64,000 bases of DNA, taken from contig NZ_JAIQYY010000009.1 in NCBI RefSeq assembly GCF_020181035.1, positions 186,001 to 250,000 on the forward strand, in the 5' to 3' direction. Under the pieces are notes generated by a model. It was not told where the DNA came from and ran no database searches. It saw only the letters and a list, made by a program, of their open reading frames with translations. Shown in pieces: positions 8,921 through 16,774 of this stretch (within the stretch, counting starts at the first letter, position 1; every line of letters begins with the position of its first letter). This DNA is from Streptomyces sp. CoH27 (GTDB taxonomy: Bacteria > Actinomycetota > Actinomycetes > Streptomycetales > Streptomycetaceae). The position numbers and the translations under genes are program-made.

Positions 8921-9337
8921 TCAGGTCCAGGCCCGGTACGGCTCGTCGATCAGCTGGAAGACCGGCTCGCCCCGCACCGGGTCCTTGGCGGTGGACAGCC
9001 GGACCCGGTCACCGCTGTGGATGCCGATCGGCGGGCCCATGACCCGGCCCCGCAGGACGAACCCCTCGGCCATCTCGATCAGCGACACATTACGCGCGGC
9101 GGGCGTATTGCGGTGCAGCACGGTGGAGTGCCGCACCGTCCCGACGCCCTCGCTGCGCTCCGTGCGCAACTCGCTGCCCTGGCACACCGGACACAGCAGC
9201 CGGTGGTACATCGCGGTGCCGCACCAGGTGCAGCGCTGGAAGAGGATGGCGTCCTTGGAGTCCGCGGAGACGGGGTCGAGCAGACCCGTCGCGGCACCGG
9301 CTGCCGGATGCGAGGTGTTTGCTGAGTGGTGGTACAC
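8921..9337 (-). CDS. Zn-ribbon domain-containing OB-fold protein (DUF35)
   Basis: A 138-aa cytoplasmic protein of the DUF35/OB-fold acyl-CoA-associated family. The zinc ribbon reads CTWCGTAMYHRLLCPVC (two CxxC knuckles) near residues 38-54, followed by an OB-fold with HSTVLHRNT, IEMAEGFVLRGRVMG and a VRL beta strand. Known members partner with thiolases or acyl-CoA dehydratases in CoA-ester metabolism, but no such partner is adjacent. I chose the GTG at 9337 because AGGGAG lies 9 bases upstream; an ATG at 9454 is in frame but inside the palindromic operator region. The TetR-type gene just upstream and a shared palindrome suggest this is its target. Confidence 0.78.
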   Translation of the reverse strand: MYHHSANTSHPAAGAATGLLDPVSADSKDAILFQRCTWCGTAMYHRLLCPVCQGSELRTERSEGVGTVRHSTVLHRNTPAARNVSLIEMAEGFVLRGRVMGPPIGIHSGDRVRLSTAKDPVRGEPVFQLIDEPYRAWT

Positions 9338-9438
9338 GCTGGTCAACTCCCTGCGCTCGGCCGGAATCCCGCGTGTCCGGCGCGCACCGGGCACACGTGT
9401 GCCCGGCAGCAGTGCCACCGTGCACGCCGAACAGACTA

Positions 9439-9453
9439 TGGCACTCAGTGTCA
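9439..9453. promoter_or_regulatory. Palindromic operator upstream of the Zn-ribbon/OB-fold gene
   Basis: TGGCACTCAGTGTCA is a 15-bp imperfect palindrome of form TGNCACTNAGTGNCA. A similar element lies upstream of the neighbouring TetR gene (10274-10288), which suggests both are bound by that regulator. Confidence 0.6.
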
Positions 9454-9498
9454 TGCGTAAAGACACTCCGTACCCTGAATCTGCGCGGACGAGCCGTC

Positions 9499-10242
9499 TC
9501 AGGCGGGCCCGCGTGCCGCCTCCAGCTCCTGTACCACCCGCCACAGCGGGGTGTCCCGGCGGCAGGCCAGCACCACCACGTCGTCCGGCTGACCCGCGGG
9601 TCCGCCGAACGGCCCCGGGCCGACGGGCGCGGGCGCAGCCGCCTCGGCGGGACGCCCGAACGCCTTCTGGACATACCCCAGCGCGTGATCCACCGCCGCC
9701 CCCGCGTCGCCCTCGCCGTCCGAGCGCAGCCAGGACCGCAGGCCGTTGTTGTGCGCGGCGACGACCGCGGCCGCGATCACGTCGGCCCGCAGCGTGCCGT
9801 CGGGCCGGCCGGCGAAGCGTCCGCGCAGATACTCGGCGAGCGCGCGCTCGTAGCGCCACACCACCGACAGCTCGTAGGCGCGCAGACCCGGCACCTGCCT
9901 GGTGAGGCGGTAGCGCTGCACGGAGAACGTCGGGTTCTCGGCGTACATCCGCAGCACCAGCCGGGCCGCATCGCACACCCGCCGCACCGGTTCGTGCTCC
10001 GCGCCGCCCGCCGCGAGGAACGCGGTCATGTCGGCCAGGCAGCGTTCGTGGTCGGGAAAGACCACGTCCTCCTTGGAGGGGAAGTAGCGGAAGAACGAAC
10101 GCCGGCCGACTCCGGCCAGGGCCACGATGTCATCGACGGTGGTCTGCTCGTACCCGCGTTCCAGGAAGAGCCGGAAGGCCGCCGCGACCAGGGCCTCCCG
10201 CATCGGCGGCTTCGCGGTCGGCACCACGCTGCTGGAGCTCAT
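9499..10242 (-). CDS. TetR-family transcriptional regulator
   Basis: A 247-aa DNA-binding regulator, slightly long for the family because of a Pro/Ala-rich C-terminal extension. The helix-turn-helix spans about residues 14-60, with ALVAAAFRLFLERGYEQTTVDDIVALAGVGRRSFFRYFPSKEDV, a textbook TetR N-terminus (quoted in part). The ligand domain follows (about 65-200). The start at 10242 (MSSSS) is chosen because the HTH begins shortly after; longer in-frame readings reach 10389 but enter the operator. The gene is oriented toward the Zn-ribbon/OB-fold gene 161 bases away. Palindromes upstream of both genes imply autoregulation and control of the neighbour. The ligand may be a CoA ester or lipid given the partner family, but that is inference. 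Confidence 0.88.
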   Translation of the reverse strand: MSSSSVVPTAKPPMREALVAAAFRLFLERGYEQTTVDDIVALAGVGRRSFFRYFPSKEDVVFPDHERCLADMTAFLAAGGAEHEPVRRVCDAARLVLRMYAENPTFSVQRYRLTRQVPGLRAYELSVVWRYERALAEYLRGRFAGRPDGTLRADVIAAAVVAAHNNGLRSWLRSDGEGDAGAAVDHALGYVQKAFGRPAEAAAPAPVGPGPFGGPAGQPDDVVVLACRRDTPLWRVVQELEAARGPA

Positions 10243-10273
10243 GAACGGGAACGTAGCACCCGGAGGAGAGTCA

Positions 10274-10288
10274 TGACACTCAGTGCAG
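10274..10288. promoter_or_regulatory. Second TetR operator-like element
   Basis: TGACACTCAGTGCAG matches the left and centre of the TGNCACTNAGTGNCA palindrome and is weaker in the right arm. It lies 32 bases upstream of the TetR start codon, where an autorepressor would bind. Confidence 0.5.
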
Positions 10289-10369
10289 GAGGAGCGGGCC
10301 AGCAAGGGAACTGAGTGCTGCGCGTACGCCTGCCGAACAGAGGAACGATCGAATGCACCCGCACCCCGG

Positions 10370-10760
10370 GTCGGCCGCCGCCGGGTCATCGCACTGCTGC
10401 GGCCCGTCGACCCGCACTTCCTGCTGCACGACCTCTACGCCGACTCCGCCGAGGCCTGCGTCCTCGGCGCGGAATGAGCCGGCCTGGACGAACTCGCCGC
10501 GCGCGGTGACGTGGTGACATCCAACGGCGCAACCCTCGTCAACTCCGCCCGCGGCTCCCTGGTGGACAGCGACGCCTTCACCGCACACCTGCTCACCGGC
10601 CGCCTGAACGCCGTCCTCGACGTCACCGAACCCGGCGTTCCGCCCGCCGGCTCTCACCCTGCCGAACGACCTGCTCACCCCGCACATCACAGCGCCGGCT
10701 CCCTCGGGAGGCGGCCGGCCTTCGAACCGGACGGCCGTCCCCGCCGGGAACACCGGCCCG
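10370..10760 (+). pseudogene. Decayed D-isomer-specific 2-hydroxyacid dehydrogenase
   Basis: Remnant of an NAD-binding D-2-hydroxyacid dehydrogenase. Frame one gives VGRRRVIALLRP and LLHDLYADSAEACVLGAE, then an in-frame TGA at 10475, then AGLDELAARGDVVTSNGATLVNSARGSLVD in the same frame (quoted in pieces), and GRLNAVLDVTEP. Between DVV and NGATLVN intact enzymes have about 20 more residues (the LHxPL...TRGMI segment), which are missing here. Further on, LPNDLLTPHITA appears in another frame, showing a frameshift. The 5' half of the gene is also absent. No active enzyme can be made. Confidence 0.78.
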
Positions 10761-10926
10761 GCCCCGTCCCACCCCGCCGGCACGGCGAGTGGCCCCGCTC
10801 TGCACCGCTCGTAGCCTGCGACGTAACCTTTCTCCACCGTGCCGGGACCGGCCCGCGTCGGCAGGCACCCTCTGCGGCGGCGGGGCACCGGCCGTTCCCA
10901 CACCGGCCCGTCCGAGGAGCTCCCGC

Positions 10927-11781
10927 ATGTCCGCAGCCCGCCCCCGTCTGCTCTACGTCACCGACCTGGCGTACCGGGCCCGTGGGCGCCGCTACTGCGA
11001 CGAGGACATCTTCCTCACCTCCCGGCTGCGTGCCCGCTTCGACCTCGCCCTGTGCCACCCGCTGGACGCGGGCGCGCTGATGGACGGCTTCGACGCCGTG
11101 GTCGTCCGCAACAGCGGGCCCGTCCTCGGTTACCAGAGCGCCTACGACGCCTTCCGGGCACAGGCGCTCGCCACCGGCGCCCGGGTGTACAACCCGCTCA
11201 CCGGCAAGGCAGACATGGCGGGCAAGCAGTATCTGCTCGACCTGAGCGCCGCCGGCTTCCCCGTCATACCCACGGTCGGCAGCGCCGAGGAGCTGCACCG
11301 GCTGCCGTCCGCCGAGCGGTACGTCGTCAAGCCGAAGCTCGGCGCGGACTCCGTCGGCCTGCGGATCGTGCCCGCCGGACAGGTCGCGGCAGCCGTCACG
11401 GCGGCCGGCGGCGAGGTGCTGATCCAGCCTTGCGTCGACTTCGTCCACGAGGTGTCCTTCTACTTCGTCGACGACGACTTCCAGTACGCCTTGTACGCGC
11501 CCGACCCGGAGCGCCGCTGGGAGCTGCGGCCTCACGCCGCGACCGCCGCCGATCTGGAGTTCGCCCGGCGCTTCATCGACTGGAACGACCTCGGCCACGG
11601 CATCCAGCGGGTGGACGCCTGCCGCACCCGCGACGGCGGCCTGTTGCTGGTCGAACTGGAGGACCTGAACCCCTATCTGTCCCTGGAGGCGCTGGCGGAG
11701 GAGGCCAGGGACGCCTTCGTCACCGCGTTCACGGCGTCCCTGAGCCGCTTCGCGCAAGGCGCCGCCCTCAACCCGGCCTGA
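10927..11781 (+). CDS. ATP-grasp domain protein
   Basis: A 284-aa cytoplasmic protein that reads as a small ATP-grasp enzyme (ATP-dependent carboxylate-amine ligase fold). RYVVKPKLGADSVGLRIV near residues 137-154 is the nucleotide-binding lysine and small loop; EVLIQPCVDFVHEVSFYFVDDD (about 166-187) is the following strand; and LLVELEDLNPYLSLE (about 240-254) supplies the acidic and Asn metal ligands. GARVYNPLTGKADMAGKQYLL precedes the domain as in related glutathione-synthase-like proteins. The ATG at 10927 has GAGGAG upstream. It stands alone between a pseudogene and a gene for a membrane protein, so the substrates (an acid and an amine or thiol) are unknown. Confidence 0.72.
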   Translation: MSAARPRLLYVTDLAYRARGRRYCDEDIFLTSRLRARFDLALCHPLDAGALMDGFDAVVVRNSGPVLGYQSAYDAFRAQALATGARVYNPLTGKADMAGKQYLLDLSAAGFPVIPTVGSAEELHRLPSAERYVVKPKLGADSVGLRIVPAGQVAAAVTAAGGEVLIQPCVDFVHEVSFYFVDDDFQYALYAPDPERRWELRPHAATAADLEFARRFIDWNDLGHGIQRVDACRTRDGGLLLVELEDLNPYLSLEALAEEARDAFVTAFTASLSRFAQGAALNPA

Positions 11782-12070
11782 CCGTCACCCGCGGGTCGTC
11801 CCCGCCGGGCCCGTGAGGTCGCCGAAGGTCGGTGTCAGCGTGGATCCGGTGGCCGCCGAGGCGAGTGTGCCCGGCGCGGACGTCACCGCGGCGATCGCCC
11901 GCCTCCAGGTCACGGTGAGCCACTGCGCCTGGCCGCCGTGCCCGCCGATGTGCGCCCACCTCGCCCGGGTGAGCGTCGGCCGTGGAGGTGCGGGCCCGGA
12001 TCGGGCCCGGCGGTCTGAACGGGGCCGCAGTCCCGGCCGTATCAGTGCTCGGGGACGGAAGGAGAGCCTG

Positions 12071-12790
12071 GTGTCGACACCGCCCGATCCTGAACGCCCG
12101 CATCACGGACCGGTCCTGGAACCCGTACGGGTGCTGCGGCCCCGTCGCTTCGACGCCCTTGCCGAGCTGATGCGGGAGATCCGGCCGGACCCGGTGGCGT
12201 ACGAGCCCGTCACCACGGAGCCCGGACCGCGCCCGGCACCGGAGCGAACGGCGCACACCACCGAGGAGGACACACAGGAGCTCCCACCCGTGCCGCCGGC
12301 CGGCTCCACCCCGGGCGTCCCGCGCCGCGCCCCCGGTCTGCGCCGGGCCGTCCTCGCCGGGGCCATCGCGGTGGCCGCGCTTGTCGGCTTCGGCTGCGCG
12401 ATGCTGCTGTCCGACGGCCAGAAGTCCTCCGCGGCCACGCCTGCGGCCCCGCCCGCGACGACCGCACCGCCCGCGACGACCGCACCACCCGCGACCACGC
12501 CGGCTCCCACCGCCTCCGCCGCGCCCACCGCCGCCACCGACCCCGACGGCCCCGGCACCCTCCGCCAGGGCGACACCGGCCCCGAGGTCACCGAACTGCA
12601 GCAACGCCTGCTGCGCATCCCGGACGTCTACCGCGACGGCTCCACGAACGGCACCTACGACGCCACGCTCACGGCGGCCGTGGCCCGGTTCCAGCTCTGG
12701 TACGGCATCAGGGGCGACGAGACCGGCGTCTACGGCAACGACACGCGCCGCGCGCTGGAATCGCGGACGACCCTCGGCGACGGTTTCTGA
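12071..12790 (+). CDS. Membrane-anchored peptidoglycan-binding protein
   Basis: A 239-aa protein with a cytoplasmic N-terminus (about 1-92), one membrane helix (about 95-115, AVLAGAIAVAALVGFGCAML), a Pro/Ala/Thr linker containing three copies of PPATTA, and a C-terminal peptidoglycan_binding_1 domain (about 158-235) with LRQGDTGPEVTELQQRL and TYDATLTAAVARFQ. The domain binds cell-wall polymers outside the membrane. The GTG start at 12071 follows GGAAGGAGAG. It is a common streptomycete architecture in which the N-terminal tail may interact with a cytoplasmic partner. No enzymatic domain is present. Confidence 0.82.
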   Translation: MSTPPDPERPHHGPVLEPVRVLRPRRFDALAELMREIRPDPVAYEPVTTEPGPRPAPERTAHTTEEDTQELPPVPPAGSTPGVPRRAPGLRRAVLAGAIAVAALVGFGCAMLLSDGQKSSAATPAAPPATTAPPATTAPPATTPAPTASAAPTAATDPDGPGTLRQGDTGPEVTELQQRLLRIPDVYRDGSTNGTYDATLTAAVARFQLWYGIRGDETGVYGNDTRRALESRTTLGDGF

Positions 12791-12847
12791 CACCGGGCGG
12801 AAGCGGACCGGGGCAAGGGCGAAGCGGACGGCCCGCCGCGGCGGGCG

Positions 12848-13228
12848 TCAGCGGCCCGGGCCGCGGACCGCCAGGGCCTCGCTGACCGCGCGCACGCTGC
12901 GGGCGATGTGCTGGAGCTGCATGACCTCGGCGGCGTACATCTTGATCGTGTGCTCGATGACCGACTCGGGCAGTCCCAGCATCGGCAGTTCGGTGCGCGC
13001 GGTCTGCAGGGCGGTGCGGGCCACGCGGACCTCCTGCTGGACCTGGATCTGGGCGTGCCGGGCGAGCAGTACGGGGTGCCGGATGAGCGCCGGGTAGCTG
13101 GCGTACCGCGCGGGGATCAGCTCCCGCAGCCATCTGGCGGCCGAGCGCTCCCAGTCGTACGAGCCCGGCGTCTTGACCTGACAGGGCCAGTCGGGACTGA
13201 TGCGCGTGCTGGTCAAGGGCATGATCAT
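12848..13228 (-). CDS. Conserved hypothetical protein (126 aa)
   Basis: A soluble, mostly helical 126-aa protein without membrane segments. The first third contains WPCQVKTPGSYDWERSAARW and the rest is a long helical stretch rich in Arg, Val and Gln, with coiled-coil-like spacing. I recognise the type as a lineage-specific streptomycete protein but know no function. It converges with the peptidoglycan-binding gene (57 bases between stops). A candidate promoter with an A/T-rich -10 region lies about 260 bases upstream. Confidence 0.65.
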   Translation of the reverse strand: MIMPLTSTRISPDWPCQVKTPGSYDWERSAARWLRELIPARYASYPALIRHPVLLARHAQIQVQQEVRVARTALQTARTELPMLGLPESVIEHTIKMYAAEVMQLQHIARSVRAVSEALAVRGPGR

Positions 13229-13634
13229 CGCTTCCGGTGTGCGGCGTCGTGAGGGTGTCGACGGGTGCGGGGCGGCCCCGGTCTAGGGGATGGCCGGGGC
13301 CGCCACGGGCGCGTCGCGCAGACGGCGCGCCCCGGAACACCCCGGGCACCGACGTGGGTAGGGAACGGCGGCTGAGGGTGTCCGTACAGGGGCCCCGGGT
13401 ACGCGAAACCGGCGCTGCGGGGCGGGGTGCGTGCGCATGGCTGGTCCGTCGGCTTTCTCGGGGCTGTGGTGCGAGCAGTATTTATATATGCCGTCCCGTT
13501 TGCAAGCCGTATGAAAACATTCATGCGCGCTTTGTGTCGGATGATCCCTGTCCGGGGGAGAGGAGGTGCAGGATCTTCACGGGTGCCCGGCGTGCGGACG
13601 CGGACCGCCGTGGCGTCGGTCCGTCGTGGACAGG
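13229..13634. other. Intergenic region with candidate promoter and inverted repeat
   Basis: 406 bases without a convincing gene. The most notable part is 13480-13530, unusually A/T-rich for this genome: on the minus strand it holds TTGCAA followed by TATAAAT, and an ATGAA-N4-TTCAT inverted repeat (13511-13524). Both would serve the leftward gene that starts at 13228. The rest is G/C-rich with several short dyads. Confidence 0.45.
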
Positions 13635-14552
13635 TCAGTCCTTCATGAAGAACTGGTGCTGCTCGGAGAGCTGCTCGTACTTCTCCAGCCGGGCCTGGGT
13701 GCGCTCGGGGTCGGCGTCCGTCATGGCCTGCAGCAGCGCGGCCGCCAGCACACCGGGCGCGGCGTAGGAGTCGAACACCATCCGGGAGCCGGTCCCGGTG
13801 GCGAAGGTGATGTCGGCCTCGTCGGCCAGCGGCCCGAGCGCGAGGTCGGTGACGAGGGCGACCTTCAGGCCGGCGCCGCGGGCCACCTGGACGGCGTGCA
13901 GGGTCTCCTGGGAGTGCCGGGGCATGGCGAAGGCGAGCACCCAGGTGCCGCCGGCCTCGCGGGACTGCAGCAGCGCGTCGTAGGCCACGCTGCCGCCCCG
14001 GGTGACCAGCCGTACGTCGGGGTGGATCCGGCGGGCCGCGTAGCCGAAGTACTCGGCGAGGGACACGGAGATGCGCAGGCCCAGCACGGTCAGCGGGGTC
14101 GAGCGGGACAGTGCGCGGCCGACCTGGATGATCCGGTCGGGGTCGGCGAAGTCGCGCCGCAGGTTCTCCAGGTTCTCGATCTCGGCGTCGACGGCCGCCT
14201 GGAGCTCGTTGGCCCGGTTCTCCTCGCCGGGTCCGCCCGCGAGGGTGCTCAGGGCGATCGACTGGAGCTTCTCGCGCAGCGCGGGATAGCCGCTGAAGCC
14301 GACGGCGGCGGCGAAGCGGGTGACGGAGGGCTGGCTCACCCCGACCCGGTCGGCGAGCTCGGTGATCGACAGGAACGCAGCCTCGGTGATGTGCTCGATC
14401 AGGTACTGGGCGATGCGCCGCTGACCCGGTGACAGACGCGGCCCGTCGAACAGTTCCCGGAGGCGGGAGGTCGGGGCGGGCTCGGCTTCGGGCACGGTCT
14501 TGCCCGAGGTGATCGCTGACGCCTGCGCGCGTGCCTGCTGGGGCGAGGACAC
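13635..14552 (-). CDS. MurR/RpiR-family transcriptional regulator
   Basis: A 305-aa sugar-phosphate-responsive regulator. Residues about 30-105 are the HTH_6 domain (LSPGQRRIAQYLIEH, then ITELADRVGVSQPSVTRFAAAVGFSGYPALREKL, quoted in part). Residues about 145-280 are a SIS domain with the sugar-phosphate-binding pattern (LTVLGLRIS, SVAYDALLQSR, ALVTD). The family usually controls genes of amino-sugar or sugar-phosphate use. I took the GTG at 14552 because GGAGG lies 9 bases upstream; the ATG at 14582 overlaps that site. No sugar gene is directly next to it, but the kinase and ABC importer 4-8 kb away could be in its regulon. Confidence 0.88.
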   Translation of the reverse strand: MSSPQQARAQASAITSGKTVPEAEPAPTSRLRELFDGPRLSPGQRRIAQYLIEHITEAAFLSITELADRVGVSQPSVTRFAAAVGFSGYPALREKLQSIALSTLAGGPGEENRANELQAAVDAEIENLENLRRDFADPDRIIQVGRALSRSTPLTVLGLRISVSLAEYFGYAARRIHPDVRLVTRGGSVAYDALLQSREAGGTWVLAFAMPRHSQETLHAVQVARGAGLKVALVTDLALGPLADEADITFATGTGSRMVFDSYAAPGVLAAALLQAMTDADPERTQARLEKYEQLSEQHQFFMKD

Positions 14553-14630
14553 CCGGTCGCCTCCTTTGTCTGCCACGACCACTCAACATAGCTCACCGGC
14601 CGTTGTGACCAGCAGGTTGAGCGTACGTGC

Positions 14631-16682
14631 TCATCGGCGATAGAGGCTGATCGAATGACCGACGTCGCCGACCGGATGACTGGAAGCGATCAGTTCAGCC
14701 AGCTTCCCGCGCGCCTTGGCGACCGCCGAGTCCGACACCACCAGCAGGCCGTGCACCCGGTCGGCCGGGACGTCGCGCGGATCGGCGGCGCGGATGCCGT
14801 AGTACGACGGCACACCGCTGCCCTTGTACACCAGCCACACCCGCTCGCCCGGAGGTTCCCGCCGGAGCCGGTCGGCGAGCCGGCCCAGGTCCTGACCCCA
14901 GTCCACGTTGGAGTCGTGCAGCAGCCGGTGCGTCTGCGCGGGCCCGCCGAACGCCTCGTTGGCGTACGGCAGGTAGTACGGGAAGGTCCGCAGCGAACTC
15001 ACCGCCGTCCACAGCACCAGCGCGGCCGTCACGGCGGCCGTCCGGCGCCGGCCGGGCCACGGTGCGCCGGCCGGTACACAGGCCGCCGTCACCGCGAGGA
15101 ACACCGGCACGAACAGCGCGTACCGCGTCCCGAAGTCCCGCGCGCCGGTCATCGCCGCCGCGAGCAGGACGCCGGGCGGCAGCAGCAGATACGGTGCCGC
15201 GGGCCGCAGCCGCCGTACCGCGACGAGGGCCACGGCACCGGCCGCACCGAGGGCCAGCAGGCCGAGCGGTGTCTTCACCAGCAGGGCCGCGGGCAGGTAG
15301 TACCAGCGCGAGCCGGTGTAGAGGTGCCCGAACAGATAGCCCTGCCACGGTTGGTCCTCGAACGCGAACTGCACCCGCATCCCGGCCCGGTACGCGGGCG
15401 GCAGCGGCAGCAGAGCGACCAGCCGGCCGCGCAGACCGTGCAGGGGCGGGACCGGTTCGGCGGGCGAGAACCGCAGCCGCGGATCGACCGCCAGATACGA
15501 GACCCAGACGACGCCGACGGCCACCAGCCCCATGACGCCCGCACCCCCGGCCGCCCCCGACACCCTCCGCCACCGCCCGCCCGCCGTTCCAGCGCGGGGG
15601 GCCAGGTCCCGGCGCCGCCCGTCCCGGGCCGGCCCGACGTGGGCGGACTCGTCCGTTCGCCGACGGCTGCCGGCCGGGCCCACGGGGGTGGACAGGGCCT
15701 CGTACCGACGGCCGCCGGCCATCCCCGCGAGCAGGGACAGGACCGTGCGCCGACGGCCACCGACCGGACCGACAAGAGCGGACAGGGCCCTTCGCCGACG
15801 GCCACCGGCCGGACCGGCGAGGGTGGACGGGACCGTACGCCGGAGAGTGTCATCCTCCCGGCCGCCGCGCGTGAACCGCCGGCCCGTGCCCGTGCCCGTG
15901 CCTGTGCCGGAGTCCGTGCCGTCCACCGGCGTTGCCGCCCGATCCCGCCCCGCCGCCAGGACCGACACCACCGCCAGCCCCATCAGCACCGGCACCGCCG
16001 GCAACGTGCTCATCTTGGTCGCCACGGCCGCCCCCAGTGCCGCCCCGGCGAGCGGCAGATACAGCGCGGGGCGCCGGCGCGCCCACCACACCAGCCAGGC
16101 CGAGGTCAGCACGAAGCCGGCCGCCGGCATGTCCAGCGTGGCCAGTGAACCGTGGGCGATCAGATCGGGGGAGAAGGCGTACAGGGCGAGGGCCACCAGG
16201 CCACCGGCCGTACCCGTCAGCTCGCGGGCGAACGCGAAGGCGACCAGCCCGCACAGCAGCGTCAGCGCGATCACCGGCAGTCGCGCCCACAGCATCAGCC
16301 GCCACGGGTCGTTGCCCGACTCGTACAGCAGATGCCGGCCCACGTCTCCTTGCGTGCCGGGATACGACGGGTCGTAGTGCGGGCCGGCCACCGCCACCCC
16401 GGCCTCGATCAGCAGCTTGCCGAGCGGCGGGTGCTCGGGGTTGTAGCGGATCCGGTGCTCGTGCAGATAGTCGGTGGCCGTCGCGACGTACACCGGTTCG
16501 TCGATCGTCGGGGTCTGCCGGACGGCCGTCGTCACCATCGCCGCGGCCATCTGGGCCAGCAGCATCGCCACGAGGAGCGGGACCAGCCACCGCCGGTGCC
16601 GGCGCACCCGGGCGTACGGGCGGGCCGGCGCCCGCGCAGGTGCCGTTCGGCTGAGGACCAGGTGCTGTGCGCGCGCCATCAT
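14631..16682 (-). CDS. GT-C (PMT/ArnT-like) membrane glycosyltransferase with internal repeat
   Basis: A 683-aa integral-membrane protein of the dolichyl/polyprenyl-phosphate-sugar transferase superfamily. After the first helix (about 33-53) the luminal loop has TIDEPVY, the conserved acidic motif of this superfamily. About ten membrane segments follow. The extracytoplasmic C-terminus contains NVDWGQDLGRLAD and KGSGVPSYYGI, typical of the family. Between membrane segments (about residues 285-378) there is an Arg/Gly-rich array of six 15-residue repeats not expected in the family. It probably moves a sugar from a polyprenyl-phosphate donor to a protein or wall polymer. The acceptor is unknown. 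Transcription converges with nothing nearby; the RpiR gene lies 79 bases downstream on the same strand. Confidence 0.8.
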   Translation of the reverse strand: MMARAQHLVLSRTAPARAPARPYARVRRHRRWLVPLLVAMLLAQMAAAMVTTAVRQTPTIDEPVYVATATDYLHEHRIRYNPEHPPLGKLLIEAGVAVAGPHYDPSYPGTQGDVGRHLLYESGNDPWRLMLWARLPVIALTLLCGLVAFAFARELTGTAGGLVALALYAFSPDLIAHGSLATLDMPAAGFVLTSAWLVWWARRRPALYLPLAGAALGAAVATKMSTLPAVPVLMGLAVVSVLAAGRDRAATPVDGTDSGTGTGTGTGRRFTRGGREDDTLRRTVPSTLAGPAGGRRRRALSALVGPVGGRRRTVLSLLAGMAGGRRYEALSTPVGPAGSRRRTDESAHVGPARDGRRRDLAPRAGTAGGRWRRVSGAAGGAGVMGLVAVGVVWVSYLAVDPRLRFSPAEPVPPLHGLRGRLVALLPLPPAYRAGMRVQFAFEDQPWQGYLFGHLYTGSRWYYLPAALLVKTPLGLLALGAAGAVALVAVRRLRPAAPYLLLPPGVLLAAAMTGARDFGTRYALFVPVFLAVTAACVPAGAPWPGRRRTAAVTAALVLWTAVSSLRTFPYYLPYANEAFGGPAQTHRLLHDSNVDWGQDLGRLADRLRREPPGERVWLVYKGSGVPSYYGIRAADPRDVPADRVHGLLVVSDSAVAKARGKLAELIASSHPVGDVGHSISLYRR
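15556..15825. repeat. Six in-frame 45-bp repeats in the GT-C gene
   Basis: Approximate limits. The translation shows six degenerate 15-residue units such as LAGPAGGRRRRALSA, LVGPVGGRRRTVLSL and LAGMAGGRRYEALST. All keep the frame. The insert lies in a loop between predicted membrane helices and is strongly basic. Confidence 0.8.
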
Positions 16683-16774
16683 CCGCCCCGCGGTGGCACC
16701 GGCCGTACGGCGGCGGGGGAGTGCGTGGGCCGGATCATGGCCCTACTGTCGCACCGCTCCCGCCGCCGGGGGTG

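Noticed and set aside
10715-10745. TTCGAACC-containing stretch resembling a tRNA T-loop
   Set aside because: No acceptor, D or anticodon stems can be drawn around it; it is part of the dehydrogenase remnant.
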